A model generated the notes under the pieces. That model worked only from the letters and a program-made list of their open reading frames with translations, had not been told where the DNA came from and did no database searches. A stretch of DNA of 34,086 nt from JBBDRW01 sp040905265 (GTDB taxonomy: Bacteria > Bacteroidota > Rhodothermia > Balneolales > Balneolaceae). The translations under genes were made by a program, and so were the position numbers. Shown here in pieces: positions 17,693-26,516 of this stretch. The stretch's first letter is position 1. Every line of letters starts with the position of its first letter. The DNA lies in assembly GCA_040905265.1 (NCBI GenBank), contig JBBDRW010000104.1, positions 1-34,086 on the forward strand, in the 5' to 3' direction.

Positions 17693-19822
17693 ATGTCTTT
17701 ACTCAACAGAAATAAACGATTAAAAAAAGAGTTAAAACTGTTTGATGTATACTCGATTAGCACGGGTGCTATGTTCAGTTCCGGATTTTTTCTATTACCG
17801 GGACTTGCCGCCGCTCAAACAGGGCCTTCTGTGTTTATTGCTTATCTGGTTGCCGGTTTCCTGATATTGCCGGCCATGTTCAGTGTAGCTGAATTATCTA
17901 CAGCAATGCCGCGTGCCGGAGGAGCCTATTATTTTATTGATCGCAGCCTCGGTCCGTTATTCGGTACCGTTGGCGGAATTGGATCCTGGCTTGCACTTAT
18001 TTTTAAAAGTGCTTTTGCATTGATCGGTATGGGTGCTTATATCGCTATATTTATTGATCTGCCTATCACACCGGTGGCTATTGTATTAACAATTCTCTTT
18101 GGGGTAACCAATGTCGTCGGGGCAAAAGAGAGCAGCTGGTTACAAAATATTTTGGTTGCGACACTTGTGAGTATATTAGTCTTTTATGTGATTCAGGGGC
18201 TGTTTGCAGTGTTTTCTCTTGATTTTTTTAGTGTGATGCGTGAAGAATTCACCCCGCTTTTTCAGTTCGGCCCGCAGGGTTTCTTTGCGACCATAGGGTT
18301 TGTATTTGTTTCCTACGCTGGACTTACAAAAGTTGCCAGTGTTTCTGAAGAGGTGCAAAATCCGGATAGGAATATACCTCTGGGGATGATGTTGTCGCTT
18401 TTGACTGCAACGATTATCTATGTGATTGGCGTGTTTATCATGGTGATGCTTGTAGATTCGGAAGCGTTGCAATCCGATCTTACGCCGGTAGCTACAGCAG
18501 GTGAAGTATTTATGAACTGGCTGCCAGGCCAGACCGGGCTTGTGTTGGTTGTTATCGCGGCTATTGCTGCTTTTGCATCAACAGCAAATGCAGGAATAAT
18601 GTCCGCCGCGAGGTATCCTCTTGCTATGGCGAGGGATTCCCTGATTCCTCATTTTTTCTCAAAATTGGGTCGATTTGAGACTCCTATGGCCTCCACAGTT
18701 GCCACTGTACTATTAATGATATTTTTAATATTGGCGTTTAATGTAGAAGCAGTAGCTAAACTTGCCAGTGCGTTTCAGCTTTTGTTGTTCGGGATTCTGA
18801 ATATCTCGGTAATTGTCATGCGGGAGAGTGAGATTGAATCGTATGACCCCGGTTTCAGATCGCCACTTTATCCCTGGATGCAGATAGCGGGATTCTTTAT
18901 TTCGGTTTTCCTCATTGCCGAGATGGGATTTTTGTCCATGATATTTACGATGGCAGTCATTGCTGTCAGTGTGATATGGTACTTTAGTTATGCAAAGGAC
19001 CGGGTAGACAGGCAAGGGGCTATTTATCATGTACATGCTCGACTGGGAAAGTATCAATATGACGGCCTTGAGCGGGAGATGAAAGGGATTTTGAGGGAAA
19101 AGGGGCTCAGAAAAGAAGACCCCTATGAAAAAGCTATGGGCAGATCGTTTGTTTTGGACTATGCAGAACAGCTGACATTTAATAAGATAACACGGGAAGT
19201 GACGGATGAGTTTTCAAATCAGATGGAGATTTCAAGTGATTTTCTATTTGAGAAGTTTTTGAAGCATTCATCTGAAGGGGCTATTCCAGTTGGAAATGCG
19301 GCTGCGCTTAAACATGTCAGGATTGATCGTGATATCGACACCCGGATTGCATTGGTGCGAATACAGTCCGGAATGACACCGGAATCTGACGATTTTGAAT
19401 ATTCGGAAGACGATGACGATCGTGGTGGAAAAATATTTTGTTTGATTTATTTAATTAGTTCAACACAAAAATCCGGCCAACATTTACGTATCCTTGCTCA
19501 TCTTGCTGAAATGATCGATCGTGCCGATTTTAAAGAACGGTGGAAAAATGCGGATGATGAGTCAAGCCTTCGTGAGATTTTACTTCATGATGAACGCTTT
19601 ATCAATATCGATGTGCAGCGGGGCGGTAGCGCCGGGTTTATGATAGATAATCAGGTTAAAGATCTGGATCTGCCTGGAGAGAGCCTCATTACCCTGATTA
19701 AACGTGATGGCAACATTATTTTCCCTCATGGAAAGACCGTGATCAAGGAGGGAGATACGTTATCTATAATCGGGGAAAAAGCTGATATTTCTTTTTTGAA
19801 AGGTACACATGCCAATGATTAG
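17693..19822 (+). CDS. APC-family amino acid permease with EIIA-like and RCK_C (TrkA-C) domains
   Basis: The 709-aa protein starts with an APC-superfamily transporter of about 12 membrane segments (residues 17-440), including a first-helix unwound motif GAMFSSGFFLLPG. The cytosolic tail has a PTS EIIA type 2-like domain (about 490-640; FCLIYLISSTQKSGQHLRIL, candidate histidine H541 in LKHVRID). It ends with an RCK_C/TrkA-C domain (about 655-709; LDLPGESLITLIKRDG, then KEGDTLSIIG). Amino acid or related solute transport under ligand and phosphorylation-type control is inferred. The gene is visibly richer in A and T at codon third positions than its neighbours, which may mean a different origin. 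It is convergent with hisS, 58 nt away. Confidence 0.87.
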   Translation: MSLLNRNKRLKKELKLFDVYSISTGAMFSSGFFLLPGLAAAQTGPSVFIAYLVAGFLILPAMFSVAELSTAMPRAGGAYYFIDRSLGPLFGTVGGIGSWLALIFKSAFALIGMGAYIAIFIDLPITPVAIVLTILFGVTNVVGAKESSWLQNILVATLVSILVFYVIQGLFAVFSLDFFSVMREEFTPLFQFGPQGFFATIGFVFVSYAGLTKVASVSEEVQNPDRNIPLGMMLSLLTATIIYVIGVFIMVMLVDSEALQSDLTPVATAGEVFMNWLPGQTGLVLVVIAAIAAFASTANAGIMSAARYPLAMARDSLIPHFFSKLGRFETPMASTVATVLLMIFLILAFNVEAVAKLASAFQLLLFGILNISVIVMRESEIESYDPGFRSPLYPWMQIAGFFISVFLIAEMGFLSMIFTMAVIAVSVIWYFSYAKDRVDRQGAIYHVHARLGKYQYDGLEREMKGILREKGLRKEDPYEKAMGRSFVLDYAEQLTFNKITREVTDEFSNQMEISSDFLFEKFLKHSSEGAIPVGNAAALKHVRIDRDIDTRIALVRIQSGMTPESDDFEYSEDDDDRGGKIFCLIYLISSTQKSGQHLRILAHLAEMIDRADFKERWKNADDESSLREILLHDERFINIDVQRGGSAGFMIDNQVKDLDLPGESLITLIKRDGNIIFPHGKTVIKEGDTLSIIGEKADISFLKGTHAND

Positions 19823-19880
19823 GATTTCATTAGTGGTTCCTGTGGAGTGCTGTTAAAGGTGTCCCCGATCCCAATTCCCC

Positions 19881-21143
19881 TCAGAGAAATTGCAGCTTCT
19901 CCATAATCTGTTCGAAATCGAGGTGCTCCTCTTCACTCGCCTCCATGTTCCGGAAGGTAAATTTGCCGGACTCGAGTTCCTGGTCGCCGACAATGATTGC
20001 AAAGCGGGCATTTTCCCGGTTGGCGTCTTTCATCTGGGCTTTCATGGATCGGCCCATGTAATCCATCGTGGCAGAGAGGCCTGCTGTTCGTAGTTTTGGC
20101 AGGGTCCGGACTCCCCAGTTTCGTGCAGTGTCTCCCAGTGTTACGATGTAGACGTCTACCTGTTTCGGCTCTGCCAGTTCAATCCCAAGCTCTTCACAGG
20201 CGATGAGCAGCCGCTCCATCCCGGCTGCAAATCCGACAGCCGGTGTCGGCGGCCCTCCGATCTCTTCGACGAGAAGGTCATAGCGCCCGCCTCCGGCCAG
20301 GGCGTCCTGTGAGCCGAGGTCCGGGCTGGTCAGTTCAAATGCAGTTCGTGTATAGTAGTCCAGGCCCCGGACCAGCCGGGAATCGACGGTGAACGGAATT
20401 CCAAGGTCGGTCAGGTACTCTTTTACCTTTTCAAAGTGCCGGGTGGACTGTTCGTTCAGGTAGTCGCTGATCTCCGGTGCATCGTCGATCAACAGTTGGT
20501 CTTCCTCCTCCTTGGAGTCCAGAATCCGCATCGGGTTCTTCTCCAGGCGGCCCCGGGAGAGCTCGCTCAGCTTTTCGGAGAGAGGTTTGAAATAGTCGAT
20601 CAGCGCTTTTTTGTACGCTTCCCGGCTCTCAGGATCTCCCACAGAGTTGATCTTCAGGGTCGTGTTCCCGATGCCGATTGTCTTGTAGATATGCATCATG
20701 AAAGAGATCGTCTCCACATCGGCAACGGCATCGTCACTTCCCATGATTTCGACCCCGAACTGGTGAAACTGGCGCTGCCGCCCTTTTTGCGGCCGTTCGG
20801 CACGGAACATCGGGCCGATATAGAACAGTTTCTGTGTACCGCCTCGCTGGTCCAGGTGGTTCTCAACATATGCCCGCGCAACCGGTGCGGTACACTCGGG
20901 TCGAAGTACATAGTGATCGTCCCCCCGCTCAAAGGCAAAGATCTCTTTGGAGACGATATCGGTCAGCTGTCCGACACCCCGGACTATCAGCTCTGTCTGC
21001 TCCAGGATTGGGGTTCGGATCTCCTCGAAGTTGAATTTTTTTGCCTCCCGGCGGATCAGTTGTTCAAGATGTTGCCACTTCTCCACTTCGCCCGGAAGGA
21101 TGTCCGTCATGCCGTGGTGTGTCGAATAGATTGCCTGCGCCAT
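19881..21143 (-). CDS. hisS: Histidyl-tRNA synthetase
   Basis: This class II synthetase charges tRNA-His. The 420-aa product has class II motif 1 near IRTPILEQTEL (43-52), motif 2 KLFYIGPMFRAERPQKGR (105-122, with R114 contacting ATP), the histidine-specific LVRGLDYYTRTAFE (257-270) and motif 3 GFAAGMERLL (304-313). The anticodon-binding domain covers about 328-420. Length and motifs are complete. A strong promoter match lies 33 nt upstream, so it is probably expressed independently of the acyl-CoA dehydrogenase operon behind it. Confidence 0.97.
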   Translation of the reverse strand: MAQAIYSTHHGMTDILPGEVEKWQHLEQLIRREAKKFNFEEIRTPILEQTELIVRGVGQLTDIVSKEIFAFERGDDHYVLRPECTAPVARAYVENHLDQRGGTQKLFYIGPMFRAERPQKGRQRQFHQFGVEIMGSDDAVADVETISFMMHIYKTIGIGNTTLKINSVGDPESREAYKKALIDYFKPLSEKLSELSRGRLEKNPMRILDSKEEEDQLLIDDAPEISDYLNEQSTRHFEKVKEYLTDLGIPFTVDSRLVRGLDYYTRTAFELTSPDLGSQDALAGGGRYDLLVEEIGGPPTPAVGFAAGMERLLIACEELGIELAEPKQVDVYIVTLGDTARNWGVRTLPKLRTAGLSATMDYMGRSMKAQMKDANRENARFAIIVGDQELESGKFTFRNMEASEEEHLDFEQIMEKLQFL

Positions 21144-21176
21144 AAATCTGTCTGGAATTCCTGGTTTGAATCACGC

Positions 21177-21208
21177 CAAAGATACGGTTGATTGTGCTAA
21201 GTCGGAAA
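21177..21208 (-). promoter_or_regulatory. Bacteroidota-type promoter for hisS
   Basis: On the minus strand TTTC (21208-21205), 20 nt, then TATCTTTG (21184-21177) fits the TTTG / TAnnTTTG consensus, with a perfect -7 element. It ends 33 nt before the hisS ATG. Transcription would start within the short leader. Confidence 0.65.
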
Positions 21209-21342
21209 CGGCTCTCAGGATATGGATCTCCAGGCGGGGTGAACCCATTTGATGATATAGAAGACACGTTGTGCAAACAGAGAGTCGCTGTTACCGGATC
21301 GCAGGAGGCCCAACGGCCGGGCTTGATAACCGTTCGTCCGAG

Positions 21343-22560
21343 TCAGCGGTTTTCGTCATTCCCTCTGGGTGTGAATGCCTGAATCCCGGTGATCTCTCTT
21401 CCGAGAATCAGGCCATGAATGTCATAGGTCCCTTCATAGGTATTGACCGACTCCAGGTTGACCATATGGTGAATGACACGGTACTCCCCGGTGATACCGT
21501 TGCCACCGTGCATGTCTCGTGCCGTGCGTGCAATCTCCAGGGCCGTTCCCACATTGTGCCGCTTGGCGAGTGAGGTCATGGTGTGGTGGTCTCGCGCCTC
21601 ATCCTTGAGTTGTCCGAGCCGCCAGGCGAGCATCTGCATCCCGGTAATCCGGGTCGCCATATCTGCAAGTTTCGTCTGGATGAGCTGGTTTGCGGCCAGT
21701 GGATGCCCGAACTGCCGGCGCTCCAGAACATATTGGCGGGCCCGGTGGTAGCAGTTCTCGGCGGCACCGAGTGATCCCCAGACGATCCCGTACCGTGCAC
21801 TGTTCAGGCAGGTGAATGGGCCTTTCAATCCCCGGATGTCGGGAAAGACATTCTCGTCAGGAACAAAAAGTTCTTCAAAGATAAGTTCTCCGGTCGAGGA
21901 GGCGCGGAGGCTCATCTTGTTGTGGGTGGCCGGCGCGGAGAACCCGTCCATCCCTTTCTCTACCAGAAAGCCCCGAATCTCCGGCTCTGCGTCCCGGTTC
22001 GCTTTCGCCTTGGCCCAGACGACGGCCAGCCCGGCAATCGGGGCATTTGTAATCCACATTTTTGCACCGTTCAGAATCCAGCCGCCATCCGTTTTGCGGG
22101 CTGTGGTTGTCATGGATCCGGGATCGGAGCCGTGGTCTGGTTCCGTAAGCCCGAAGCAGCCGATCAATTCTCCTGTTGCAAGCCTGGGGAGGTACCGTTC
22201 CTTCTGTTCTTCAGTTCCGAACCTGGAGATCGGGAGCATCACCAGTGAGGATTGAACCGACATGAAGGAGCGGTAGCCGGAGTCGACCCGTTCGATCTCC
22301 CGTGCGATCAGTCCGTATGCTGTCTGGCTGACCCCCGAACCTCCATATTTTGGATCGATGGCGGCTCCCAGAAGCCCCATTTCACCCATCTCAGCCGGAA
22401 TGTCGGGGTCGAAAAACCCCTCCTGGTTTCCTTTCAAAGCTCTCGGTTCCAGTTTTGTCCGGGCATACTCCCTGGCGCTCTCCATCACCAGACAGTCGTC
22501 GGGGCCGAGTTCAGACTCAAAGAGCAGGATATCGTCGGGGTTGAAATGTGAAGTTGTCAT
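21343..22560 (-). CDS. gcdH: Glutaryl-CoA dehydrogenase-like acyl-CoA dehydrogenase
   Basis: This FAD enzyme most resembles glutaryl-CoA dehydrogenase, which oxidises and decarboxylates glutaryl-CoA to crotonyl-CoA in lysine and tryptophan breakdown. Evidence includes SGYRSFMSVQSSLVMLPI (with the arginine that binds the distal carboxylate), KMWITNAPIAGLAVVWAK, SARYGIVWGSLGAAE and the catalytic glutamate E376 in VNTYEGTYDIH. ATG 22560 (405 aa) starts MTTSHFNPDD; the frame extends to 22623 but would overlap the upstream acyl-CoA dehydrogenase. It is the last gene of the fix-acyl-CoA dehydrogenase operon, and its electrons would go to the FixAB flavoprotein. Confidence 0.9.
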   Translation of the reverse strand: MTTSHFNPDDILLFESELGPDDCLVMESAREYARTKLEPRALKGNQEGFFDPDIPAEMGEMGLLGAAIDPKYGGSGVSQTAYGLIAREIERVDSGYRSFMSVQSSLVMLPISRFGTEEQKERYLPRLATGELIGCFGLTEPDHGSDPGSMTTTARKTDGGWILNGAKMWITNAPIAGLAVVWAKAKANRDAEPEIRGFLVEKGMDGFSAPATHNKMSLRASSTGELIFEELFVPDENVFPDIRGLKGPFTCLNSARYGIVWGSLGAAENCYHRARQYVLERRQFGHPLAANQLIQTKLADMATRITGMQMLAWRLGQLKDEARDHHTMTSLAKRHNVGTALEIARTARDMHGGNGITGEYRVIHHMVNLESVNTYEGTYDIHGLILGREITGIQAFTPRGNDENR

Positions 22561-22612
22561 AGCCGGTTCTGGATAAAATGGAGTCTGTTGCGAATAGAAT
22601 ATAACATCGCTG

Positions 22613-23797
22613 TCAGGGTTCAAATCGTTTTTTCAGTTCGCGTCCAATGATCATCCGCTGAATTTCCGACGTTCCCTCACCGATCGTCATCAATTTGGAA
22701 TCCCGCAGAAACCGCTCTACATGGTACTCTTTTGTGTATCCGTATCCGCCATGAATCTGTACGGCTTCTTCGGACGCCCGGACGGCCAGTTCCGAAGCGA
22801 ACAGCTTGCACATGGAAGCTTCCAGCGTGTGAGGTTTGCCCCGGTCCCTCAGCCATGCAGCGCGGTGAACCATCAGGCGGGCTGCATCCAGCCGGGTTGC
22901 CATATCTGCCAGTTTGTGTTCAATAGCCTGGAAATCTCCGATCGCTTTCCCGAACTGTTTCCGTTCTCTGGAGTATTTCAGGCTCTCTTCAAGTGCGCCT
23001 CTGGCAATCCCGACAGAGAGCGCCCCGATGCCGATCCGGCCACCGTCAAGCATACTCATCGTATCGTAAAACCCTCTGTTTCGTTCTCCGAGGAGATTTT
23101 CGTCCGGGAGTGAAACCTCTTCAAAAATTACTTCTGCTGTATCCGAGCTGTTCATCCCGAGCTTATCGATCGGTTTTCCTGCTCGAACCCCTTTTCGGTC
23201 CCGTTCTACGATAAAGGCACTGATTCCTTTTGTCCCTTTCTCTGCATCCGTTTTGGCAAGCACTACATAGATACCTGCAACGCTACCCTGTGTGATGAAG
23301 ACTTTGGTGCCATTCAGTATCCATCCGTTATCCACCTTCTTTGCGGTGGTTTTCAAACCGGATGAGTCACTTCCGGACCCCGGTTCTGTGAGGCACCAGC
23401 CTCCCAGTATTTCCCCTTTGGCAAGAGGCGTCAGGAACTTCTTTTTCTGTTTCTCACTGCCGGCATGAGCGATGTGGCCGGCTGCCAGAGAAGTGTGTGA
23501 AGCGATGGTCAATGCAAGGGAAGCGTCCCAGCGGGCGATCTCTTCAATAGCGAGGCAAAAACTTACAGTATCGAATCCGGCACCGCCATACTCTTCGTCG
23601 TGATAAATTCCGAGCAGGTTTTGTTCGGCTGCCAGACGTATCAGCTTCTCCGGGAATCTCTTATTTTTATCCCGTTCCAGTACAGCAGGGGCAACATGCC
23701 GTGAGACAAATTCCCGAACTGACTCACGAATCATTCGTTGATCTTCGGAGAGTTCAAAGCTCAATTCCTCTGCTTTATCTCTGTTTTCACTGTTCAT
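22613..23797 (-). CDS. Acyl-CoA dehydrogenase (short/medium- or branched-chain type)
   Basis: This 394-aa FAD-dependent dehydrogenase introduces the alpha-beta double bond in acyl-CoA. Visible signatures are GGWCLTEPGSGSDSSGLKTTA (FAD and substrate contacts), KVFITQGSVAG, RKQFGKAIGDFQAIEHKLADMA and the catalytic glutamate E374 in IGEGTSEIQRM. Length is normal. It begins 15 nt after fixX and ends 52 nt before gcdH, so all three are very likely cotranscribed. The chain length or branching of the substrate cannot be fixed from sequence. Confidence 0.93.
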   Translation of the reverse strand: MNSENRDKAEELSFELSEDQRMIRESVREFVSRHVAPAVLERDKNKRFPEKLIRLAAEQNLLGIYHDEEYGGAGFDTVSFCLAIEEIARWDASLALTIASHTSLAAGHIAHAGSEKQKKKFLTPLAKGEILGGWCLTEPGSGSDSSGLKTTAKKVDNGWILNGTKVFITQGSVAGIYVVLAKTDAEKGTKGISAFIVERDRKGVRAGKPIDKLGMNSSDTAEVIFEEVSLPDENLLGERNRGFYDTMSMLDGGRIGIGALSVGIARGALEESLKYSRERKQFGKAIGDFQAIEHKLADMATRLDAARLMVHRAAWLRDRGKPHTLEASMCKLFASELAVRASEEAVQIHGGYGYTKEYHVERFLRDSKLMTIGEGTSEIQRMIIGRELKKRFEP

Positions 23798-23812
23798 AGA
23801 GGTATGGGTTGG

Positions 23813-24115
23813 TTATCCGAAATTCCAGGTAACCCCTCGTCCGGATTCCGGATCGGGGAACTCCCAGGTGACCGCACCCTGGTCGCAGGCGTACATACAG
23901 GTTCCGCACTCAATACAATCTTCTACCTGGAATCGGACATTGCCCGATTCATCCAGGGTATAACAGTTGGCCGGGCAGACGTAAGTGGTGCATTTGTGGG
24001 GACAGATGGAATTACAGATCTCTGTATCGACCTGGATATGCGGTTTGATATCCGACCTGGACTGATTTCGGTAACTGATTAATCCGAGTCGTTCCGAGAG
24101 TGTCAGGTTTTTCAT
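23813..24115 (-). CDS. fixX: Ferredoxin-like FixX
   Basis: This 100-aa iron-sulfur protein partners FixC as the cluster-bearing part of the ETF:quinone oxidoreductase. It has the FixX pattern: an N-terminal cysteine stretch CNSICPHKCTTYVCPANCY and a C-terminal CIECGTCMYACDQGA 4Fe-4S motif. ATG 24115 gives MKNLTLSERL; its ATG overlaps the fixC stop as ATGA, indicating translational coupling. The longer frame to 24157 would lie inside fixC. Confidence 0.93.
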   Translation of the reverse strand: MKNLTLSERLGLISYRNQSRSDIKPHIQVDTEICNSICPHKCTTYVCPANCYTLDESGNVRFQVEDCIECGTCMYACDQGAVTWEFPDPESGRGVTWNFG

Positions 24116-25437
24116 AACGAGCGCCCTCCTTTGATGCCAAGTTTGATGAGGTCCCACCAGGAGATATGCTCACGTACGGAGCTTCTGAACAGCTGATGAG
24201 CCTTGCCGGCCGGCCGGTTCTCTATAGTAAAGAATTTTCGCCCGAAGTCGTTCAGGAGGTTGGGAACGTTCTGAACCATCAACGGATCGTGAAGCAGGTG
24301 GACGGCATCCTGAAAGGTCCGGATGTCCTGCATGATGTAACTGGACTCGAGTGCGTCCTGATACTGTTTCATCGTTTCGAGACCGTAATCCCCGGATTTT
24401 TTTGCTTTCACAACGGTTTCGGCGGCCAGAATACCGGATCGCATCGCATAGTCCATTCCCTGTATCGCACGGCCTGCATTCATCAACAGGTGGGCTGCTT
24501 CCCCGCAGATCAGGAGCCCGGGCCTTGCCAGCTCTTTCGGGATCAGGCGGCTGTCTCCGGAGGAGACAACGTGAGCGGAGTACTCAACGATCTCTCCTCC
24601 TTCCAGCATATCTTTGAGGACCGGGTGGGTTTTGAACCGGTTGAGTATTTCATACGGCTTCATCTCTTTCACTCTCAAGTCAGCCAGCCCGAGAACCAGC
24701 CCGACGGAGATGGAGTCCCGGTTGGTATACAGAAATCCCCCTCCTTCGACTCCCTGTGTGGCGAACCCGACAAATTCGTTGGACATACCGCTCCGGCCGG
24801 AGAGTTGAAACCGCTCTTCCAGCCTTTTCCGGTCGAACCGGATCACCTCTTTGACGCCTGTCAGGATATGGTCTGCCGGTACGTAGCTCTCCTGGATTCC
24901 TACCTGCCTTGTGAGCAGGTTGTTGACCCCTTCGGCAATAATCACGCTGTCGGCGAACATCCTTTCATCTCCGGTACGGATGCCAACCGCGCGGCCCTCT
25001 TCCATGAGGATCTCCTCTACCAGAATGTTGGTTGCCAGAAAGGAGTCGTCCGGATAGTCGCTCTCTGAAATGGCCTCTTCCACTTTTCCGGCCAGCCAGC
25101 GGTCGAATTTTGAGCGGAGTACGACGACACCGGAGTAGGGGGGAGTGTCGAAATGGTTCGATTTAAAATCGAGGGAGAAAGATGATTGGTCGTCCAGGAA
25201 TGTAAGACGCCGGTGGTTGACGAATCGTTCCCAGCCACCCTCTTCTTCCTCCCAGTAGTTCGGAACGAGCCGGTTGAGGTCGTGTCCCCAGAGCACCCCT
25301 CCGGAGACATTCTTTGCCCCTGTAAACTCCCCCTTTTCAATCAACAGAAACCGGATGTTGTTGCGTGCCAGCGTCATGGCTGCCGATAGCCCTGCAACCC
25401 CTGCCCCGACGATAATACAGTCAAACCGTTCGTCCAT
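24112..25437 (-). CDS. fixC: ETF:quinone oxidoreductase flavoprotein FixC
   Basis: This 441-aa FAD protein transfers electrons from the electron-transfer flavoprotein to quinone at the inner membrane. The N-terminal dinucleotide fold GAGVAG is at residues 11-16, followed by LLIEKGEFTGAKNVSGG, and LICGEAAHLLMNAGRAIQG near residues 310-330 is the second FAD contact. The start overlaps the fixB stop by one base (TAATG), and the end overlaps fixX by four. Its iron-sulfur cluster is supplied by the separate FixX rather than fused as in mitochondrial ETF-QO. Confidence 0.95.
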   Translation of the reverse strand: MDERFDCIIVGAGVAGLSAAMTLARNNIRFLLIEKGEFTGAKNVSGGVLWGHDLNRLVPNYWEEEEGGWERFVNHRRLTFLDDQSSFSLDFKSNHFDTPPYSGVVVLRSKFDRWLAGKVEEAISESDYPDDSFLATNILVEEILMEEGRAVGIRTGDERMFADSVIIAEGVNNLLTRQVGIQESYVPADHILTGVKEVIRFDRKRLEERFQLSGRSGMSNEFVGFATQGVEGGGFLYTNRDSISVGLVLGLADLRVKEMKPYEILNRFKTHPVLKDMLEGGEIVEYSAHVVSSGDSRLIPKELARPGLLICGEAAHLLMNAGRAIQGMDYAMRSGILAAETVVKAKKSGDYGLETMKQYQDALESSYIMQDIRTFQDAVHLLHDPLMVQNVPNLLNDFGRKFFTIENRPAGKAHQLFRSSVREHISWWDLIKLGIKGGRSL

Positions 25438-26414
25438 TACGCCTCTTTCAGGTTTCGGATCTCTTCAATAAAGGGTGGCAGAACCTGGTAGAGGTCACCT
25501 ACGATGCCGTAATCCGCAATGTCGAAGATAGGGGCATCCGGATCCTTGTTGATGGCTACAATTACTTTGCTGTTTACCATTCCAGCTACATGCTGGATTG
25601 CACCCGAGATCCCGATGGCAATGTAGAGAAGGGGAGAGACCACCTTGCCGGTCTGCCCGATCTGGAGGCTCGGGTCGTATTCCCCGGATTCTGTCAGCGC
25701 ACGGGAGGCACCGATTCCCGCATGTAGAAGATCCGCCAATTCGGAGATCAGTGTTCGCCCCTCTTCATCCTTTACCCCGCGGCCGGCCGCTACAATGATG
25801 TCGGCGTCTGTCAGATCCTTCTGCCCGGCTGCTGCCTGAATCACCTCACGAAGAGTCGGCTTCCAGGCTCTGTTCTCATGCTTGAACGGGATTTCCTCCA
25901 CAACCGGGTCGGACGGAGAAACCGCCTCTTCATACGATCCCGCGCGTAGGGAGAGAAGCAGGGGGGCGCCCTCAGCCGCAACCGACGTGACTGCTTTTGA
26001 GGCCATGACCGGCCGTTTTCCCGTGACGCCCTGTTCCGTCAATTCAAATTGTGACAGGTCGGGGAGGGCCGGCGCATCACATCGGGTTGCCAGGGCTCCG
26101 AGAAGGTCTTTGGTACGTTCATTGGACGGGAAGACAATGACTCCCGGATCAATCTGTTTGAATGCCTGCAGGTATGCCTCCACAAGCGGGGCATTCAGAT
26201 GCCGGCTGAAAACCGGATCATCCATCAGGTAGATGGCCTCCGGGCCATACTGCTTCAACTCTTCAACCAGTTGGCCAGGATCCGGCCCAAGCAGCAGGAG
26301 AGAAAAGTTTCGTCCATGCTGATCCGCCAGCTGGCGACAGCGGGAGAGGAGCTCCCTGGAGGCGCGGTTGATTTTGTTATCCGGACTATGGAGGGTTGCA
26401 AGAAGTCTCTTCAT
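25437..26414 (-). CDS. fixB: Electron transfer flavoprotein alpha subunit FixB
   Basis: This 325-aa subunit binds FAD in its C-terminal domain: GRGVKDEEGRTLISELADLL, then IGQTGKVVSPLLYIAIGISG, GAIQH and INKDPDAPIFDIADYGIVGD, all standard for ETF alpha. It forms a heterodimer with FixA and carries electrons from the acyl-CoA dehydrogenases encoded downstream. The fixC start is coupled to its stop. The gap to fixA upstream is 102 nt. Confidence 0.95.
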   Translation of the reverse strand: MKRLLATLHSPDNKINRASRELLSRCRQLADQHGRNFSLLLLGPDPGQLVEELKQYGPEAIYLMDDPVFSRHLNAPLVEAYLQAFKQIDPGVIVFPSNERTKDLLGALATRCDAPALPDLSQFELTEQGVTGKRPVMASKAVTSVAAEGAPLLLSLRAGSYEEAVSPSDPVVEEIPFKHENRAWKPTLREVIQAAAGQKDLTDADIIVAAGRGVKDEEGRTLISELADLLHAGIGASRALTESGEYDPSLQIGQTGKVVSPLLYIAIGISGAIQHVAGMVNSKVIVAINKDPDAPIFDIADYGIVGDLYQVLPPFIEEIRNLKEA

Positions 26415-26516
26415 GGCGGGGTTGATGTGGGTCTTGAGTCGTTACCTCTTCTAACAATGTTTGCGATGTCTGCCGGTGTTCCGGAGCGTCACAACGCGTC
26501 GGAATCTGATCTGGAC

